42,278 bases of DNA from Streptomyces niphimycinicus (GCF_018883605.1 NZ_JAHLEM010000105.1:1-42278); one strand, 5' to 3'; counted from the stretch's first letter, positions 16,682 through 24,276 are shown. Translations and numbers: made by a program. The notes: generated by a model from the letters alone, not told the origin.

Positions 16682-16993
16682 GGCGGAGCCTTTCGCGGGG
16701 ACGGGAACAGACGTGACCCCGGCATACCTGCGGGGGGCTCGGGGAACGTGTCCTCAACGTACGCGCGGTGCGCCCCCGCGCCTTGGTCTCGCAGAACAAA
16801 TCAGCAGGTCGCCGCTTGGACGTGTGGACAAAGCTCCGCCGCATAGCAGATCGGATGAGACGGCCTGTTGGCCAGGCGCACAAACCCTGCGTGCAATCCC
16901 TTGCCAGGCGCTGCATGCCCAGGGCCGGCCCATGCCCGATGCTGTGCGCAACCGGTTGCGCCGCACGTAACCGCACGGGATGAAGGAGACTTG
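16682..16993. promoter_or_regulatory. divergent promoter region with 16-bp perfect palindrome at 16946-16961
   Basis: 312 bp separate the M19 operon from the DD-peptidase gene. At 16946-16961 lies the perfect palindrome GCGCAACCGGTTGCGC, 33 bp before the DD-peptidase start. CCAGGCGC also occurs twice (near 16873 and 16904). No strong -35/-10 pair stands out. The palindrome is a good candidate for an operator shared by both transcription units. Confidence 0.6.
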
Positions 16994-18115
16994 ATGCGAC
17001 GTAGGACAAGTGTTGTTGCGACATTGGCGGTCATCGTGCCTCTGCTGGCTGTTCCCGCCGCGTCGGCCGCGGCACCGGGGTGTGACACCAAGCCCATAGA
17101 AAAGGCGTTGACGGAACTGAGCAGCGCCGACGCCTCGGGGATCAGCGTGACGGTGAAGAGTCCACGCTGCGGTGTGCGGAACGCCGGGGTCGGCCTCGCC
17201 GACCTGAAGACGGGACGCAAGGTCGTCGGCAATGAGCACAGCCGTATCGCCAGCAACACCAAGACCTGGGTGGCCACGGTCGTGCTCCAGCTCGTCGGCG
17301 AAGGCAAGATCAAGCTCGATGACAGCGTCGACCACTATCTGCCGGGTCTGATCCGCACCCAACACTATGACGGGCGCAAGATCACGATTCGGCAGTTGCT
17401 CCAGCACACCAGTGGCCTGCCCGATTACCTGGACGCGCCGTACTGGGAGGACGAGCTTGCGCACCGCTGGGATCACTTCGAGCCCCTGGACACGGTTCTA
17501 CAGGCGTTGACTCTGCCCCCGACCGACAACAGCACTCCGCACCACTTCTCCTACTCCAACACCAACTACAACCTGGCCGGGCTGATCGTCGCCAAGGTCA
17601 CCGGCCGCAGCATCGGCACCGAGATCAAAGAGCGGATCATCAAGCCCCTCGGGCTGCGCCACACGTCCTGGCCGGGCGACCGGACCACGCTCCCCGAGCC
17701 GGACCTGCGAAGCTACGTGGAGCGGTCCGGGAAAGTGCTGGACTGGACGGAATGGAACGTCTCCGGGTCCGACGCATCCGGCGCGCTGGTCTCCACCGGT
17801 GCCGACGTCACCACCTTCTTCACCGCGCTGATGTCCGGCAAACTGCTGGCCCCGGCCGAGCTGGCCGAGATGAAGAAGACCGTTGTGGACCCCGAGGAGA
17901 GGGGCGGGCGCTACGGCCTGGGAGTCGAGCGGTATGAGAGCACCCCGGGCTTTGTCACCTGGGGACACAGCGGCTTCATGGAGACCGGCCACAAGCTCAG
18001 GAACGCTGTCACCGATGACGGCCGGCGGGCCGTGACGCTGCTGATCGGCTCGGAAGAGTTCAAGGAGGAGAAGGTGGACTCCATCCTCCGCGAACTCATC
18101 CGCGACCTGCGCTGA
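16994..18115 (+). CDS. secreted serine hydrolase, DD-carboxypeptidase / class C beta-lactamase fold
   Basis: 373 aa with a Sec signal peptide (hydrophobic 8-22, cleavage about ASA-AA). The three penicillin-binding motifs are present: SNTK (Ser87 to Lys90), YSN (Tyr187-Asn189, within FSYSNTNYNLAG) and HSG (325-327). The set SxxK, YSNTN and HxG is that of the Streptomyces R61 DD-peptidase, which removes the terminal D-Ala of cell-wall peptides. An esterase or beta-lactamase role cannot be excluded. GAAGGAG (16982-16988) fixes ATG 16994. It diverges from the M19/M20/GNAT/racemase operon, which suits a source of D-alanine feeding that pathway. Confidence 0.9.
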   Translation: MRRRTSVVATLAVIVPLLAVPAASAAAPGCDTKPIEKALTELSSADASGISVTVKSPRCGVRNAGVGLADLKTGRKVVGNEHSRIASNTKTWVATVVLQLVGEGKIKLDDSVDHYLPGLIRTQHYDGRKITIRQLLQHTSGLPDYLDAPYWEDELAHRWDHFEPLDTVLQALTLPPTDNSTPHHFSYSNTNYNLAGLIVAKVTGRSIGTEIKERIIKPLGLRHTSWPGDRTTLPEPDLRSYVERSGKVLDWTEWNVSGSDASGALVSTGADVTTFFTALMSGKLLAPAELAEMKKTVVDPEERGGRYGLGVERYESTPGFVTWGHSGFMETGHKLRNAVTDDGRRAVTLLIGSEEFKEEKVDSILRELIRDLR

Positions 18116-18146
18116 CGGGGAGCGGCTGTCGGGGAGCGGCCGTCAG
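18112..18146. terminator. candidate bidirectional terminator between convergent genes
   Basis: CTGACGG (18112-18118) pairs with CCGTCAG (18140-18146) around a 21-nt loop containing a repeated GGGGAGCGGC. The arms contain the stop codons of both convergent genes. Short stem, so only moderate support. Confidence 0.35.
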
Positions 18147-19735
18147 GGACCATCTGACCAGGAGCCTTCGGCCAGAACCCGCAACTGGAGCCAGAGGACC
18201 AGCCGTTCGTCGGGGTCCGCCAGGTCGATCCCGAGCTGCCGGCCGACCTGCTTCAGACGGTAGCGGCAGGTGTTGGGATGGACGGACAGCGCCTTCGCCG
18301 CGCCTGCCACGTCACAGCCCGCGTCGAACCAGGACACCAGGGTGCGGGCGTAATCGGTGCCGTGCTCGGCGTCCGCCGCCAGCACCCGCCGCCAGGCGCC
18401 CGCCCGCAACTCCCGCCGCTCCCCCATCACATCGCGCAGCCGCAGCAGCGTCACCCGGGACCGCACCTCGGCTACGGTGGCCACCGGCAGATCCTCGTTC
18501 AGCAGCCGCAGGACCAGGTCCGCGTCCGCACGCGAGTCCGCCACCTCGCCGAGGTCGGGCACCACCTCGCCGAGCGCCGCCCGTACCGGCACCCGCAGCG
18601 ACCGCCCGGCCCGGCGCACGATGTCCTCCGCCAACTGCCGGTGCCGCCGGTCGGCCGTCCTCTGCTCCTGCGTCCTCTGCTCCTGCGTCCTATGCTCCCC
18701 GCCCTGCTTCCCGGGCGCGGGCAGCAAGGCGTACACCACCCCGTCCAGGAGCACGCACCCATGCCGCCCGTGGCGGGCCTCGCACTGAAGGCGCACGACG
18801 TCCAGCAGCCTGAGCAGGGTCCGCTCGGCGTCCGGCACACTCGCCGAGGAGTCCAGCACGAACGCGGCCACCCGGACCGCGTCCCACCCCAGGCGGTGCG
18901 CCGCCGTCGAGGCATCCGCCGAACCCTCCAGCAACCGGCGTACCAGGTAGGTGTTCTGGTCGCGAGCCAGTTCCCGGGCCACGCGGGCGCGCAGCAGAAG
19001 CAACGCCGCCGTGGACGCGCCCTGGGCCAGGGTCTCCTCCACGCCCGCGGCCAGCGTGCCGCCGTCGACCACCCAGATCGAGCCGAGCGTCTCGCCGCCG
19101 GCCCGCACCGCGACGGCGAGCCGCGGCAGGTCCCCCGCGGTGAGCGGAGGCAGCCGCACCGGCCCGTCCGAGCCGAACACCCGCCGGACCTGGTCCTCGT
19201 TCGCCACGCCGGCCGGGACCTGAAGGCCGAGGATGCCCTGGCGGCGGTCCTCATCGACCGGCTGACCGGGCACCGTGGAGTAGGCCAGAATCCGCTGGTG
19301 CGGGTCCTCCACAGAGGTGGCCCCGCCGGTCGCCGCCGCAATCGCGTCGGCCAGCGCGAACAGCTCACCCGGCCCACCTCCGGGGGCGGACCGGGCGCCG
19401 ATCGCCGAGGCCAGCATCAGATACACATGGTGCCAGGACACCTCCTCGTCGACCGACAGCAGCGCCACACCATACGCTTCGGCCTCCCCGACCGGCCCGT
19501 CCGCGCCCCGCACCACGACCCCCGTCACCCCGGCCGCCGCCGCGGCCCGCACCAGCGACCCGGCCGCGACTGCCCGCACCCCGACCGCCAGCAGCAGAGC
19601 CCCGGGCGCATGCGGGAGCGGGACATGCGCGTCATACAGCAGCACCTCGGTGACCGGGGTGGCGGGGCCGGCGGGCGCGGTGTGGAGCCGCAGGGCCAAA
19701 CTGCCGACGAGATCGCCGAGCGTACAAGCGTTCAA
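18143..19735 (-). CDS. PucR/CdaR-family transcriptional regulator
   Basis: 530 aa. An N-terminal PucR-type domain covers about 1-130. It is followed by a GAF-like/central region (140-400) and a C-terminal PucR helix-turn-helix: CDVAGAAKALSVHPNTCRYR then LKQVGRQLGIDL (about 475-515). Such proteins usually activate nitrogen-compound catabolism (purines, amino acids, sugar acids) on binding a ligand. The TTG at 19735 is used; AGGAG lies just upstream. A 15-bp tandem repeat in the gene encodes a hydrophilic linker (EQRTQEQRT). Its position beside the D-amino-acid block makes it a candidate regulator of that block, but no binding site can be assigned to it. Confidence 0.88.
   Translation of the reverse strand: MNACTLGDLVGSLALRLHTAPAGPATPVTEVLLYDAHVPLPHAPGALLLAVGVRAVAAGSLVRAAAAAGVTGVVVRGADGPVGEAEAYGVALLSVDEEVSWHHVYLMLASAIGARSAPGGGPGELFALADAIAAATGGATSVEDPHQRILAYSTVPGQPVDEDRRQGILGLQVPAGVANEDQVRRVFGSDGPVRLPPLTAGDLPRLAVAVRAGGETLGSIWVVDGGTLAAGVEETLAQGASTAALLLLRARVARELARDQNTYLVRRLLEGSADASTAAHRLGWDAVRVAAFVLDSSASVPDAERTLLRLLDVVRLQCEARHGRHGCVLLDGVVYALLPAPGKQGGEHRTQEQRTQEQRTADRRHRQLAEDIVRRAGRSLRVPVRAALGEVVPDLGEVADSRADADLVLRLLNEDLPVATVAEVRSRVTLLRLRDVMGERRELRAGAWRRVLAADAEHGTDYARTLVSWFDAGCDVAGAAKALSVHPNTCRYRLKQVGRQLGIDLADPDERLVLWLQLRVLAEGSWSDGP
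18656..18698 (-). repeat. 15-bp tandem repeat in coding sequence
   Basis: GTCCTCTGCTCCTGC occurs twice and then partially, with one change (GTCCTATGCTCC). On the coding strand it gives the linker RTQEQRTQEQRTAD between the central domain strands of the PucR-type regulator. The repeat keeps frame, so copy-number change alters linker length by 5 aa per unit. Confidence 0.75.
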
Positions 19736-19744
19736 AGGTGCTCC

Positions 19745-20162
19745 TCAAAGCCCCGGCCCGGACGGGCCGCTGCCGGAGAGGATATTTTGTCTCCCGCAAG
19801 CGCCCGGCCGATTGGCCGCCTCCGAGGTCTCCAGGAACACCGGGACCCCCGCGCGTTCGGCCTCCTCAAGGCCGGGCCGGATGACCACAGCACCCAGGCC
19901 CCTGCCCTGGGCCCGCGGATCCCCCCCCGACGGTGGCGAGGCACCACACCGGGTCCCTCGGGCGGTACGGTGCCCGTGCTTCCCGGGCGGACTCCATGGC
20001 CGCCGCCCGGTCCCCCGCGAGCTCGGTGGCCGGCGGGCCGATCGCGGCGAACCCGGGACCTGGGTCCCGATCCGGAGTGCTCCAGGCGGCCACGGCACGG
20101 CAGCCGCCGGCCACCCAGGCGCGGCCGGCCGGGGAAACCGGTGCCGACCGACGGCTGGCCAT
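19745..20162 (-). pseudogene. GNAT acetyltransferase pseudogene
   Basis: Two minus-strand frames together read as one GNAT enzyme. The first gives AVAAWSTPDRDPGPGFAAIG, ELAGDRAAAMESAREARAPY and DPVWCLATVG. After a frameshift near 19930 (in a run of C) the other gives GRGLGAVVIRPGLEEAERAG and VPVFLETSEAANRP, the acyl-CoA site and the strand after it. The usual final helix (YERLGF) is replaced by unrelated sequence, and the N-terminus seems shortened too. Not functional as read. Confidence 0.7.
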
Positions 20163-20167
20163 CCTCG

Positions 20168-20254
20168 TTACCCCTCTTCTTCCTCCGCGTCGCCGATGGC
20201 GACGCGGAGGTCGTGCATGCTCTGCTGGACCTCGATCACGGCCTGGTCGCGGAG
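20168..20254 (-). pseudogene. C-terminal tail of a lost gene, paralogous to 23908-24276
   Basis: In the frame ending at 20168, the minus strand reads LRDQAVIEVQQSMHDLRVA followed by IGDAEEEEG and a stop. The gene at 23908-24276 shows, in one frame or another, ASVIGMLQGIHDLRIA and DAEEEED at its end. These are two copies of the same small family. Only the last 28 codons remain here, joined to the end of the P-loop gene. Confidence 0.5.
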
Positions 20255-20790
20255 CGCTGTCCAGACCAGCCGGTGGCGGCCACCACCTCGTGAGCGATGT
20301 CCATGACAGCTCTCCCGTCCGTCTCCACCCGCACCGCATCCGCGGGGAGGCGCTGATCCAACAACCGCGCCTTGCGGGCACTGCCTGCCAGCTCCTGCTC
20401 CAGCTCCGAGCCGAGTTCCCGGCGCACCAGCCGCTCGCGGGCGGTGGCATCGGAGGCGGTGAGAAGGACCCGCACGATCCGCACCCCCGTCCCCATGGCC
20501 CGCTGGAACATACCGGTCGTCTCGGGCAGCACACTGACGGTGTTCGTATAGATCAGTCGGTGGTAGCCGCACCGGGTGAAGTTGGCCCACACGGCGGTCA
20601 GATTGCTCTCGGTGATCTCCGAACGGTGAGGGTCCCCCTCCGGGGCCGGATGCACCTGCCCCATGAAGTCACCATCGATAACCGCGTGAGAGACCGCCGC
20701 GGCCCGCAGCAACGCCGAGACCTCCCATCCCACCGTCGTCTTGCCGACTCCAGCCCGTCCACCGATGAGTAGCACTTCCGCAGGATCCAT
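20236..20790 (-). CDS. P-loop kinase-like NTPase
   Basis: 184 aa. The Walker A motif GGRAGVGKTT is at residues 9-18. HAVIDGDFMGQV near 35 looks like the substrate-side Asp motif of small-molecule kinases such as adenylylsulfate or gluconate kinase. A lid-type Arg-rich stretch follows (SDATARERLVRRELGSEL). Similar Streptomyces proteins have no known substrate. ATG 20790 puts the P-loop at the N-terminus as expected, though no good ribosome-binding site precedes it; the frame is open to 20940. The C-terminus (ATGWSGQRSATRP) may have been altered by the junction with the gene tail downstream. Confidence 0.72.
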   Translation of the reverse strand: MDPAEVLLIGGRAGVGKTTVGWEVSALLRAAAVSHAVIDGDFMGQVHPAPEGDPHRSEITESNLTAVWANFTRCGYHRLIYTNTVSVLPETTGMFQRAMGTGVRIVRVLLTASDATARERLVRRELGSELEQELAGSARKARLLDQRLPADAVRVETDGRAVMDIAHEVVAATGWSGQRSATRP

Positions 20791-21017
20791 GGAGGCAGCG
20801 TGCCAGCTCGCATCCGTCTCATGCGATCCGATATCGATCAGCCCCACGGCCACAGGCACCACCAGCAAAACCACGATCGGCGCCACTGCCTGGACCGACA
20901 CACCGACGCCCAGAACTCCGCCCCGGCCGGGGCCGAGCAATGCTCAATACCTGTGGATCACTCCTGGCGGAGGGAGGCGTACCGTCCCGATGGATCGATC
21001 GATAGGTCATCGAGCAA

Positions 21018-21039
21018 GGCCGACGTTGTAGCGTCGGCC
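21018..21039. repeat. hairpin upstream of truncated transposase
   Basis: GGCCGACG (21018-21025) and CGTCGGCC (21032-21039) form a perfect 8-bp stem with loop TTGTAG, 15 bp before the IS256-type start. It could be a terminator of leftward or incoming transcription, or a structure protecting the transposase from read-through. Confidence 0.5.
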
Positions 21040-21053
21040 GGGAGGGCACGCCC

Positions 21054-21404
21054 GTGCTTACGGCAGTCAATGAGGACGGCACCACGCCAAGCGGCAGCTC
21101 GCTGCCGGATGAGATCGTTCAGGAAGGCGCACGGCGGATGCCCGCCGCCGCGCTGGAGGCCGAAGTCAACTCCCACATAGCGGAGTTGGCCGACGAAAGC
21201 GACGGCAAAGGGCACCGTCTGGTGGTGCGCAACGGCTATCACGAGCCCCGGCGGGTCGCGACCGGGGCCGGTGTGGTCGAGGTGAAGGCACCGCGGGTGA
21301 GCGACAAGCGCGTCGACGAGGCCACGGGCGAGCGCAAGCGGTTCGTCCGCCTGGAGGAGGCCAAGGCACAGCTCGTCGAACGCCCCGAGGCGGTCGCAGC
21401 GTGA
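21054..21404 (+). pseudogene. IS256-family transposase, N-terminal part fused to a foreign tail
   Basis: 116 codons. Residues 1-96 match the start of actinobacterial IS256/Mutator transposases: DEIVQEGARRM, AAALEAEVNSHIAELADE, RLVVRNGYHEPRRV and VEVKAPRVSDKRVDEATGER. The catalytic DDE core is missing. After KRFVRLEEAK the sequence AQLVERPEAVAA is not IS256 and ends in GTGA, overlapping the next gene's start. It looks like the C-terminus of a gene that once preceded the GNAT gene at 21401. The fused open frame may be expressed but cannot transpose. Confidence 0.72.
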
Positions 21405-21919
21405 GCACCCTCGCGGCCCAGGCCATCAGCACCAGGCGGCTGGACCTGCTGCCGCTGCGCGTCGAGCACGCCGAGGAGATGGCCGCCGTACTGTCCGACC
21501 CGGCCCTGCACACCTTCATCGGCGGCACTCCGGACACCCCTGGGGCCCTGCGCTCGCGCTACCAGCGCATGACCGCGGGCTCTCCCGATCCGGCCGTCTC
21601 CTGGCTGAACTGGGTGATCCGGCTCCGTGACGAGGCCGACCTGACGGGCACCGTCCAGGCGACAGTCAGCCCCTCCGGCCACGGCCGCATCGCCGAGATC
21701 GCCTGGGTGGTGGGAACCCCGTGGCAGGGAAGAGGCTTCGCTACCGAAGCAGCCCAAGGACTCATCGGCTGGCTCAGCCGGCAGCCGGTGCACACCGTCA
21801 TCGCCCATATCCACCCCGAGCATCGGGCATCCGCCGCCGTGGCCACTGCCGCCGGGCTCACGCCCACCGACGAACGGCACGACGGCGAGATCCAATGGCA
21901 TCGGAGCATCAGCCTGTGA
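21401..21919 (+). CDS. GNAT-family N-acetyltransferase (RimJ/RimL-like)
   Basis: 172 aa. The sequence ISTRRLDLLPLRVEHAEEMA is the typical opening of the RimJ/RimL group. LNWVIRLRDEADLTGTVQAT and IAEIAWVVGTPWQGRGFATE give the central strands, with the acetyl-CoA loop WQGRGFATEAAQ. HIHPEHRASAAVATAAGL is the late helix. The GTG start at 21401 overlaps the preceding stop by 4 bp, showing it was the downstream gene of an operon before the IS256 truncation. Substrate unknown. Confidence 0.85.
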   Translation: MSTLAAQAISTRRLDLLPLRVEHAEEMAAVLSDPALHTFIGGTPDTPGALRSRYQRMTAGSPDPAVSWLNWVIRLRDEADLTGTVQATVSPSGHGRIAEIAWVVGTPWQGRGFATEAAQGLIGWLSRQPVHTVIAHIHPEHRASAAVATAAGLTPTDERHDGEIQWHRSISL

Positions 21920-22017
21920 CTTCGCCGATCCACAGATCTTGACCATTACTCGCCGGGCCCCGGCCTCGGCCGTTGCCACCAAGCCGGCGCAGGTCTCAAG
22001 GCTGCTCAGCTTGTCTT

Positions 22018-22725
22018 TCAACGTGCGGTCCAGATCCAGCCCAGTGGGGTGAGGCCGAGTGCGTGGGCGACGGATTGGGAGGCGTGGTTGTCCGCGGTGG
22101 TGCTGTAGAAGAGCACGGTCTTGGTGCGGTGCTCACGCTGGGACCAGGCGGCTACGACGGTCGGTGCGAGGCGCTTGCCGCGGAAGTCGGGACGGGTCCA
22201 GATGCCTGCCTCTGCGGCGGTGGCGTTCGACGCGGGTGTGAAGCAGATCGACACCGGCTCCCGGCCGTGGACGGCCATGGCCCACTCACCCATGCGCCCG
22301 TTGATCAGTTCGTTCCACTCGTCGGGCTGCCAGTTGTCCGGCCGGATCAGGTGTTGAGCGGTGCGCCGGCCGTCGGCGGTGGAGACGATGATCGGCAGCG
22401 GGGCTGGGTCTGGGACGTCGAGACGGTCCGGGAAGACGAAACACGGGCCGCCCTCGACGGACACCGTTCGGTCGTCGAGGGATGCGACCAGACAGTGAAG
22501 CGCGTCGGGTAGACGGCCGGGGCTGTACTCCTGGTCCATGCCGTCCATGGAGCTGGGGAGCGCGAGTCCGGGTGCGAGTGCCAGGAGACGTGCGTGAGGG
22601 GACCATGCCCACACCGCGAGCAGGGAAGGATCTTTCAGGGTTGCTTGAGGGGTGTCCGGGTCTGGTGCGAGGCCGTAGTTCGCGTCGATCTCCAGGGCCA
22701 GCAGGCGTCCTTCGTCCCAACTCAT
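22018..22725 (-). CDS. GNAT-family N-acetyltransferase
   Basis: 235 aa. The first 110 residues are an N-terminal domain of unknown role (MSWDEGRLLALEIDANYGL..). The C-terminal GNAT domain includes SICFTPASNATAAEAGIWTR, PDFRGKRLAPTVVAAWSQ (acetyl-CoA loop) and TTADNHASQSVAHALGLTPL. The stop codon lies in the left inverted repeat of the surrounding element, so the native C-terminus may have been slightly different. ATG 22725 is followed by a coherent start; the frame is not open much farther. It has no partner gene, being flanked by IS debris on both sides. Substrate unknown; the GRE-type resistance acetyltransferases have a different layout. Confidence 0.78.
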   Translation of the reverse strand: MSWDEGRLLALEIDANYGLAPDPDTPQATLKDPSLLAVWAWSPHARLLALAPGLALPSSMDGMDQEYSPGRLPDALHCLVASLDDRTVSVEGGPCFVFPDRLDVPDPAPLPIIVSTADGRRTAQHLIRPDNWQPDEWNELINGRMGEWAMAVHGREPVSICFTPASNATAAEAGIWTRPDFRGKRLAPTVVAAWSQREHRTKTVLFYSTTADNHASQSVAHALGLTPLGWIWTAR

Positions 22726-22848
22726 GGCAAGAGGCTAGCTTCGCTGGACGGCCTGGGCAGAAGAGTTTCCTCCAAGGAGACAGTGGTTCGGCCTTGGTGT
22801 GATCAGGCGCGCTGTCGAGACGCTGATGATCAACCAAGGGCCGTGAGA

Positions 22849-23481
22849 GTGAGTCTGCTGCACAACCCTGCCCGCATCGAGTCCCTGATGATGTTGTCCC
22901 GGTTCCGGACACTCACTGTGGCTGCGCCCGGTCGCCGACGCCGCCCCTGACCGGTGCTTTTGCCACACATACGGGTACGGCGAGAACAAGCACCTGATGA
23001 TTCCGGGCTGGCCGTACTCGGTCGTTGCCGCGCTGGAGACCGGGAGGACGTCGTGGACAGCGATCCTGGACGCCGTTCGGCTGGCGCCCAGCGCCGACGT
23101 TGCGGCGGTGACCAGTGCGCAGATCCGGGAGGTCATCGAGCGGCTGGTGGCCTCCGGCCAGTGGACGGACGGCGACCCAGACGTGCTGGTGGTGGTCCAA
23201 GACCGGTGCGACCGCGGCCGGCATCGACCGTTGTTGGCAGGCGTTCCTACGACGGTTCGACGCGAGCACGCCTTCCGGATGATGAAGCAGACCCTGGGCC
23301 GACAGCAGCATCCCCCGCGGGAGCACCGAAACCCTCACGACCAGGCCCCGGCCGACCGCCAGGCACCCGGAACCGGCACCGAGCAACCCGCCATGACGTG
23401 GGCAGAGTCCTCGCCACCGGCCAGCCCTGCCAACGACCCACCCACCACAAGGTCGGCACGAAGCCACGGCGGATCAGTTAA
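22849..23481 (+). pseudogene. decayed transposase, second copy of the 1152-1690 family
   Basis: Begins MSLLHNPARIESLMMLSRFR from GTG 22849, then jumps by deletion to RCFCHTYGYGENKHLMIPGW and PYSVVAALETGRTSWTAILD. AVRLAPSADVAAVTSAQIRE and SGQWTDGDPDVLVVVQD follow, then EHAFRMMKQTLG. After frameshifts the C-terminus APKPSRPGPGRPPGTRNRHR ATRHDVG is legible to about 23450. At least one large internal deletion (about 60 codons after residue 30, another around the catalytic core) and two frameshifts make it non-functional. The intact family is about 450 aa. Confidence 0.78.
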
Positions 23482-23563
23482 AAGACAAGCTCAGTGCCTG
23501 TTTCGAATCCCCGGTGCATCGGTCGACACGTTGTCTTGAGAGCCAGAGCGCCGTTGAGCAGGT

Positions 23564-23911
23564 ATGACTGCGGAACCGGATGTGGACAGGCCTGAGCAGG
23601 GACGCCGAATTCCTCGGGACAGTCGTTCACATGAGCTACTTGTTGCCGTGATCAAGGCGATGGGTGGTGCTCTGGCCTTCGGCCAGGAGCACTTGTTGAC
23701 GACGTCGACCCGCGCCCCCGGCGGCGGCGTGCTGGACGTGGTCTTCAACGCCCAGGATGACGGGACGATCCGGCTCTCCCTCACATCACCTGTCGCCGAG
23801 GGTGAGGTCACCTCTCTCCGCTTCAAGGACTGCGGCCATCCCACCGCGGAGACTTGCGACGACGACTGTGACGAGATGAGTAGCCCGACCGGGGTGACGT
23901 TGGAGACGTGA
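23564..23911 (+). CDS. hypothetical protein, Cys-containing C-terminus
   Basis: 115 aa, not recognised. After a charged start it reads SHELLVAVIKAMGGALAFGQ, DVVFNAQDDGTIRLSLTSPV and then DCGHPTAETCDDDCDE. The three Cys and a His in that acidic tail could bind a metal. No signal peptide. It overlaps the next gene by 4 bp (GTGA), so the two are a translationally coupled pair. ATG 23564 has only a weak Shine-Dalgarno (GAGCAGG). Confidence 0.65.
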   Translation: MTAEPDVDRPEQGRRIPRDSRSHELLVAVIKAMGGALAFGQEHLLTTSTRAPGGGVLDVVFNAQDDGTIRLSLTSPVAEGEVTSLRFKDCGHPTAETCDDDCDEMSSPTGVTLET

Positions 23912-24276
23912 GCATCAGCAGCGAGCACCCGGCCAGTGCAGACCAGATCTATCGGGCTCTGGTGGCCGTGGGAGCCGAGCCACTCTTCGATCCGGAGATA
24001 CGGCCCGAGGGCCCTCAGGAGGAGGACCGTCTGCGGCTGCTCGGTGTTCTCCTGGCCAAGGCGGAGCTGGAGCTCACCGCTTCGACTCGGCTGGCGGACG
24101 AACAGATGGAGGACGTCGCCGAAACTGTGATCGGCTGGGCCGAGCACGTGGGGCCCGACTCCGATCGTGCGGCGGCGTGCGGCAGGCTCTCGGCCGGGCG
24201 GAGGCATCCGTCATCGGGATGCTGCAAGGCATCCACGACCTCCGCATCGCACGACGCGGAAGAAGAGGAGGACTAA
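23908..24276 (+). CDS. hypothetical protein with compensating frameshifts near its C-terminus
   Basis: 122 aa as read, not recognised. The first 88 residues are coherent (ADQIYRALVAVGAEPLFDPE, LLGVLLAKAELELTASTRLA). From about 24168 the reading frame becomes unlike protein (CGRLSAGRRHPSSGCCKAST), while the next frame reads RQALGRAEASVIGMLQGIHD LRIA. Near 24247 the original frame regains sense with DAEEEED. So an insertion and a deletion about 80 bp apart have scrambled some 26 residues while keeping the end. A paralogous tail at 20168-20254 confirms the ancestral order. GTG start overlaps the upstream gene by 4 bp. Confidence 0.62.
   Translation: MSISSEHPASADQIYRALVAVGAEPLFDPEIRPEGPQEEDRLRLLGVLLAKAELELTASTRLADEQMEDVAETVIGWAEHVGPDSDRAAACGRLSAGRRHPSSGCCKASTTSASHDAEEEED

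Larger units (their letters stand above)
22005..23494. mobile_element. IS-like segment bounded by 19-nt terminal inverted repeats
   Basis: Left end 22005-22023 reads CTCAGCTTGTCTTTCAACG; the right end (23476-23494), on the other strand, reads CTGAGCTTGTCTTTTAACT. They agree in 16 of 19 positions with an 11-bp perfect core. The decayed transposase gene ends exactly at the right repeat, which supports that end. The interval (about 1.49 kb) also contains an opposing GNAT gene whose stop codon is supplied by the left repeat. Either one element lost its first half to a GNAT insertion, or two oppositely oriented copies recombined. No target-site duplication was found. Confidence 0.55.

Noticed and set aside
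18656..18698. CRISPR-like repeat array
   Set aside because: The repeats are 15 bp, directly tandem without spacers and lie in frame inside a regulator gene.
23908..24276. Calling this gene a plain pseudogene
   Set aside because: The frame is continuous from a coupled GTG start to a conserved C-terminal tail, so a protein is likely made; only about 26 internal residues are scrambled.
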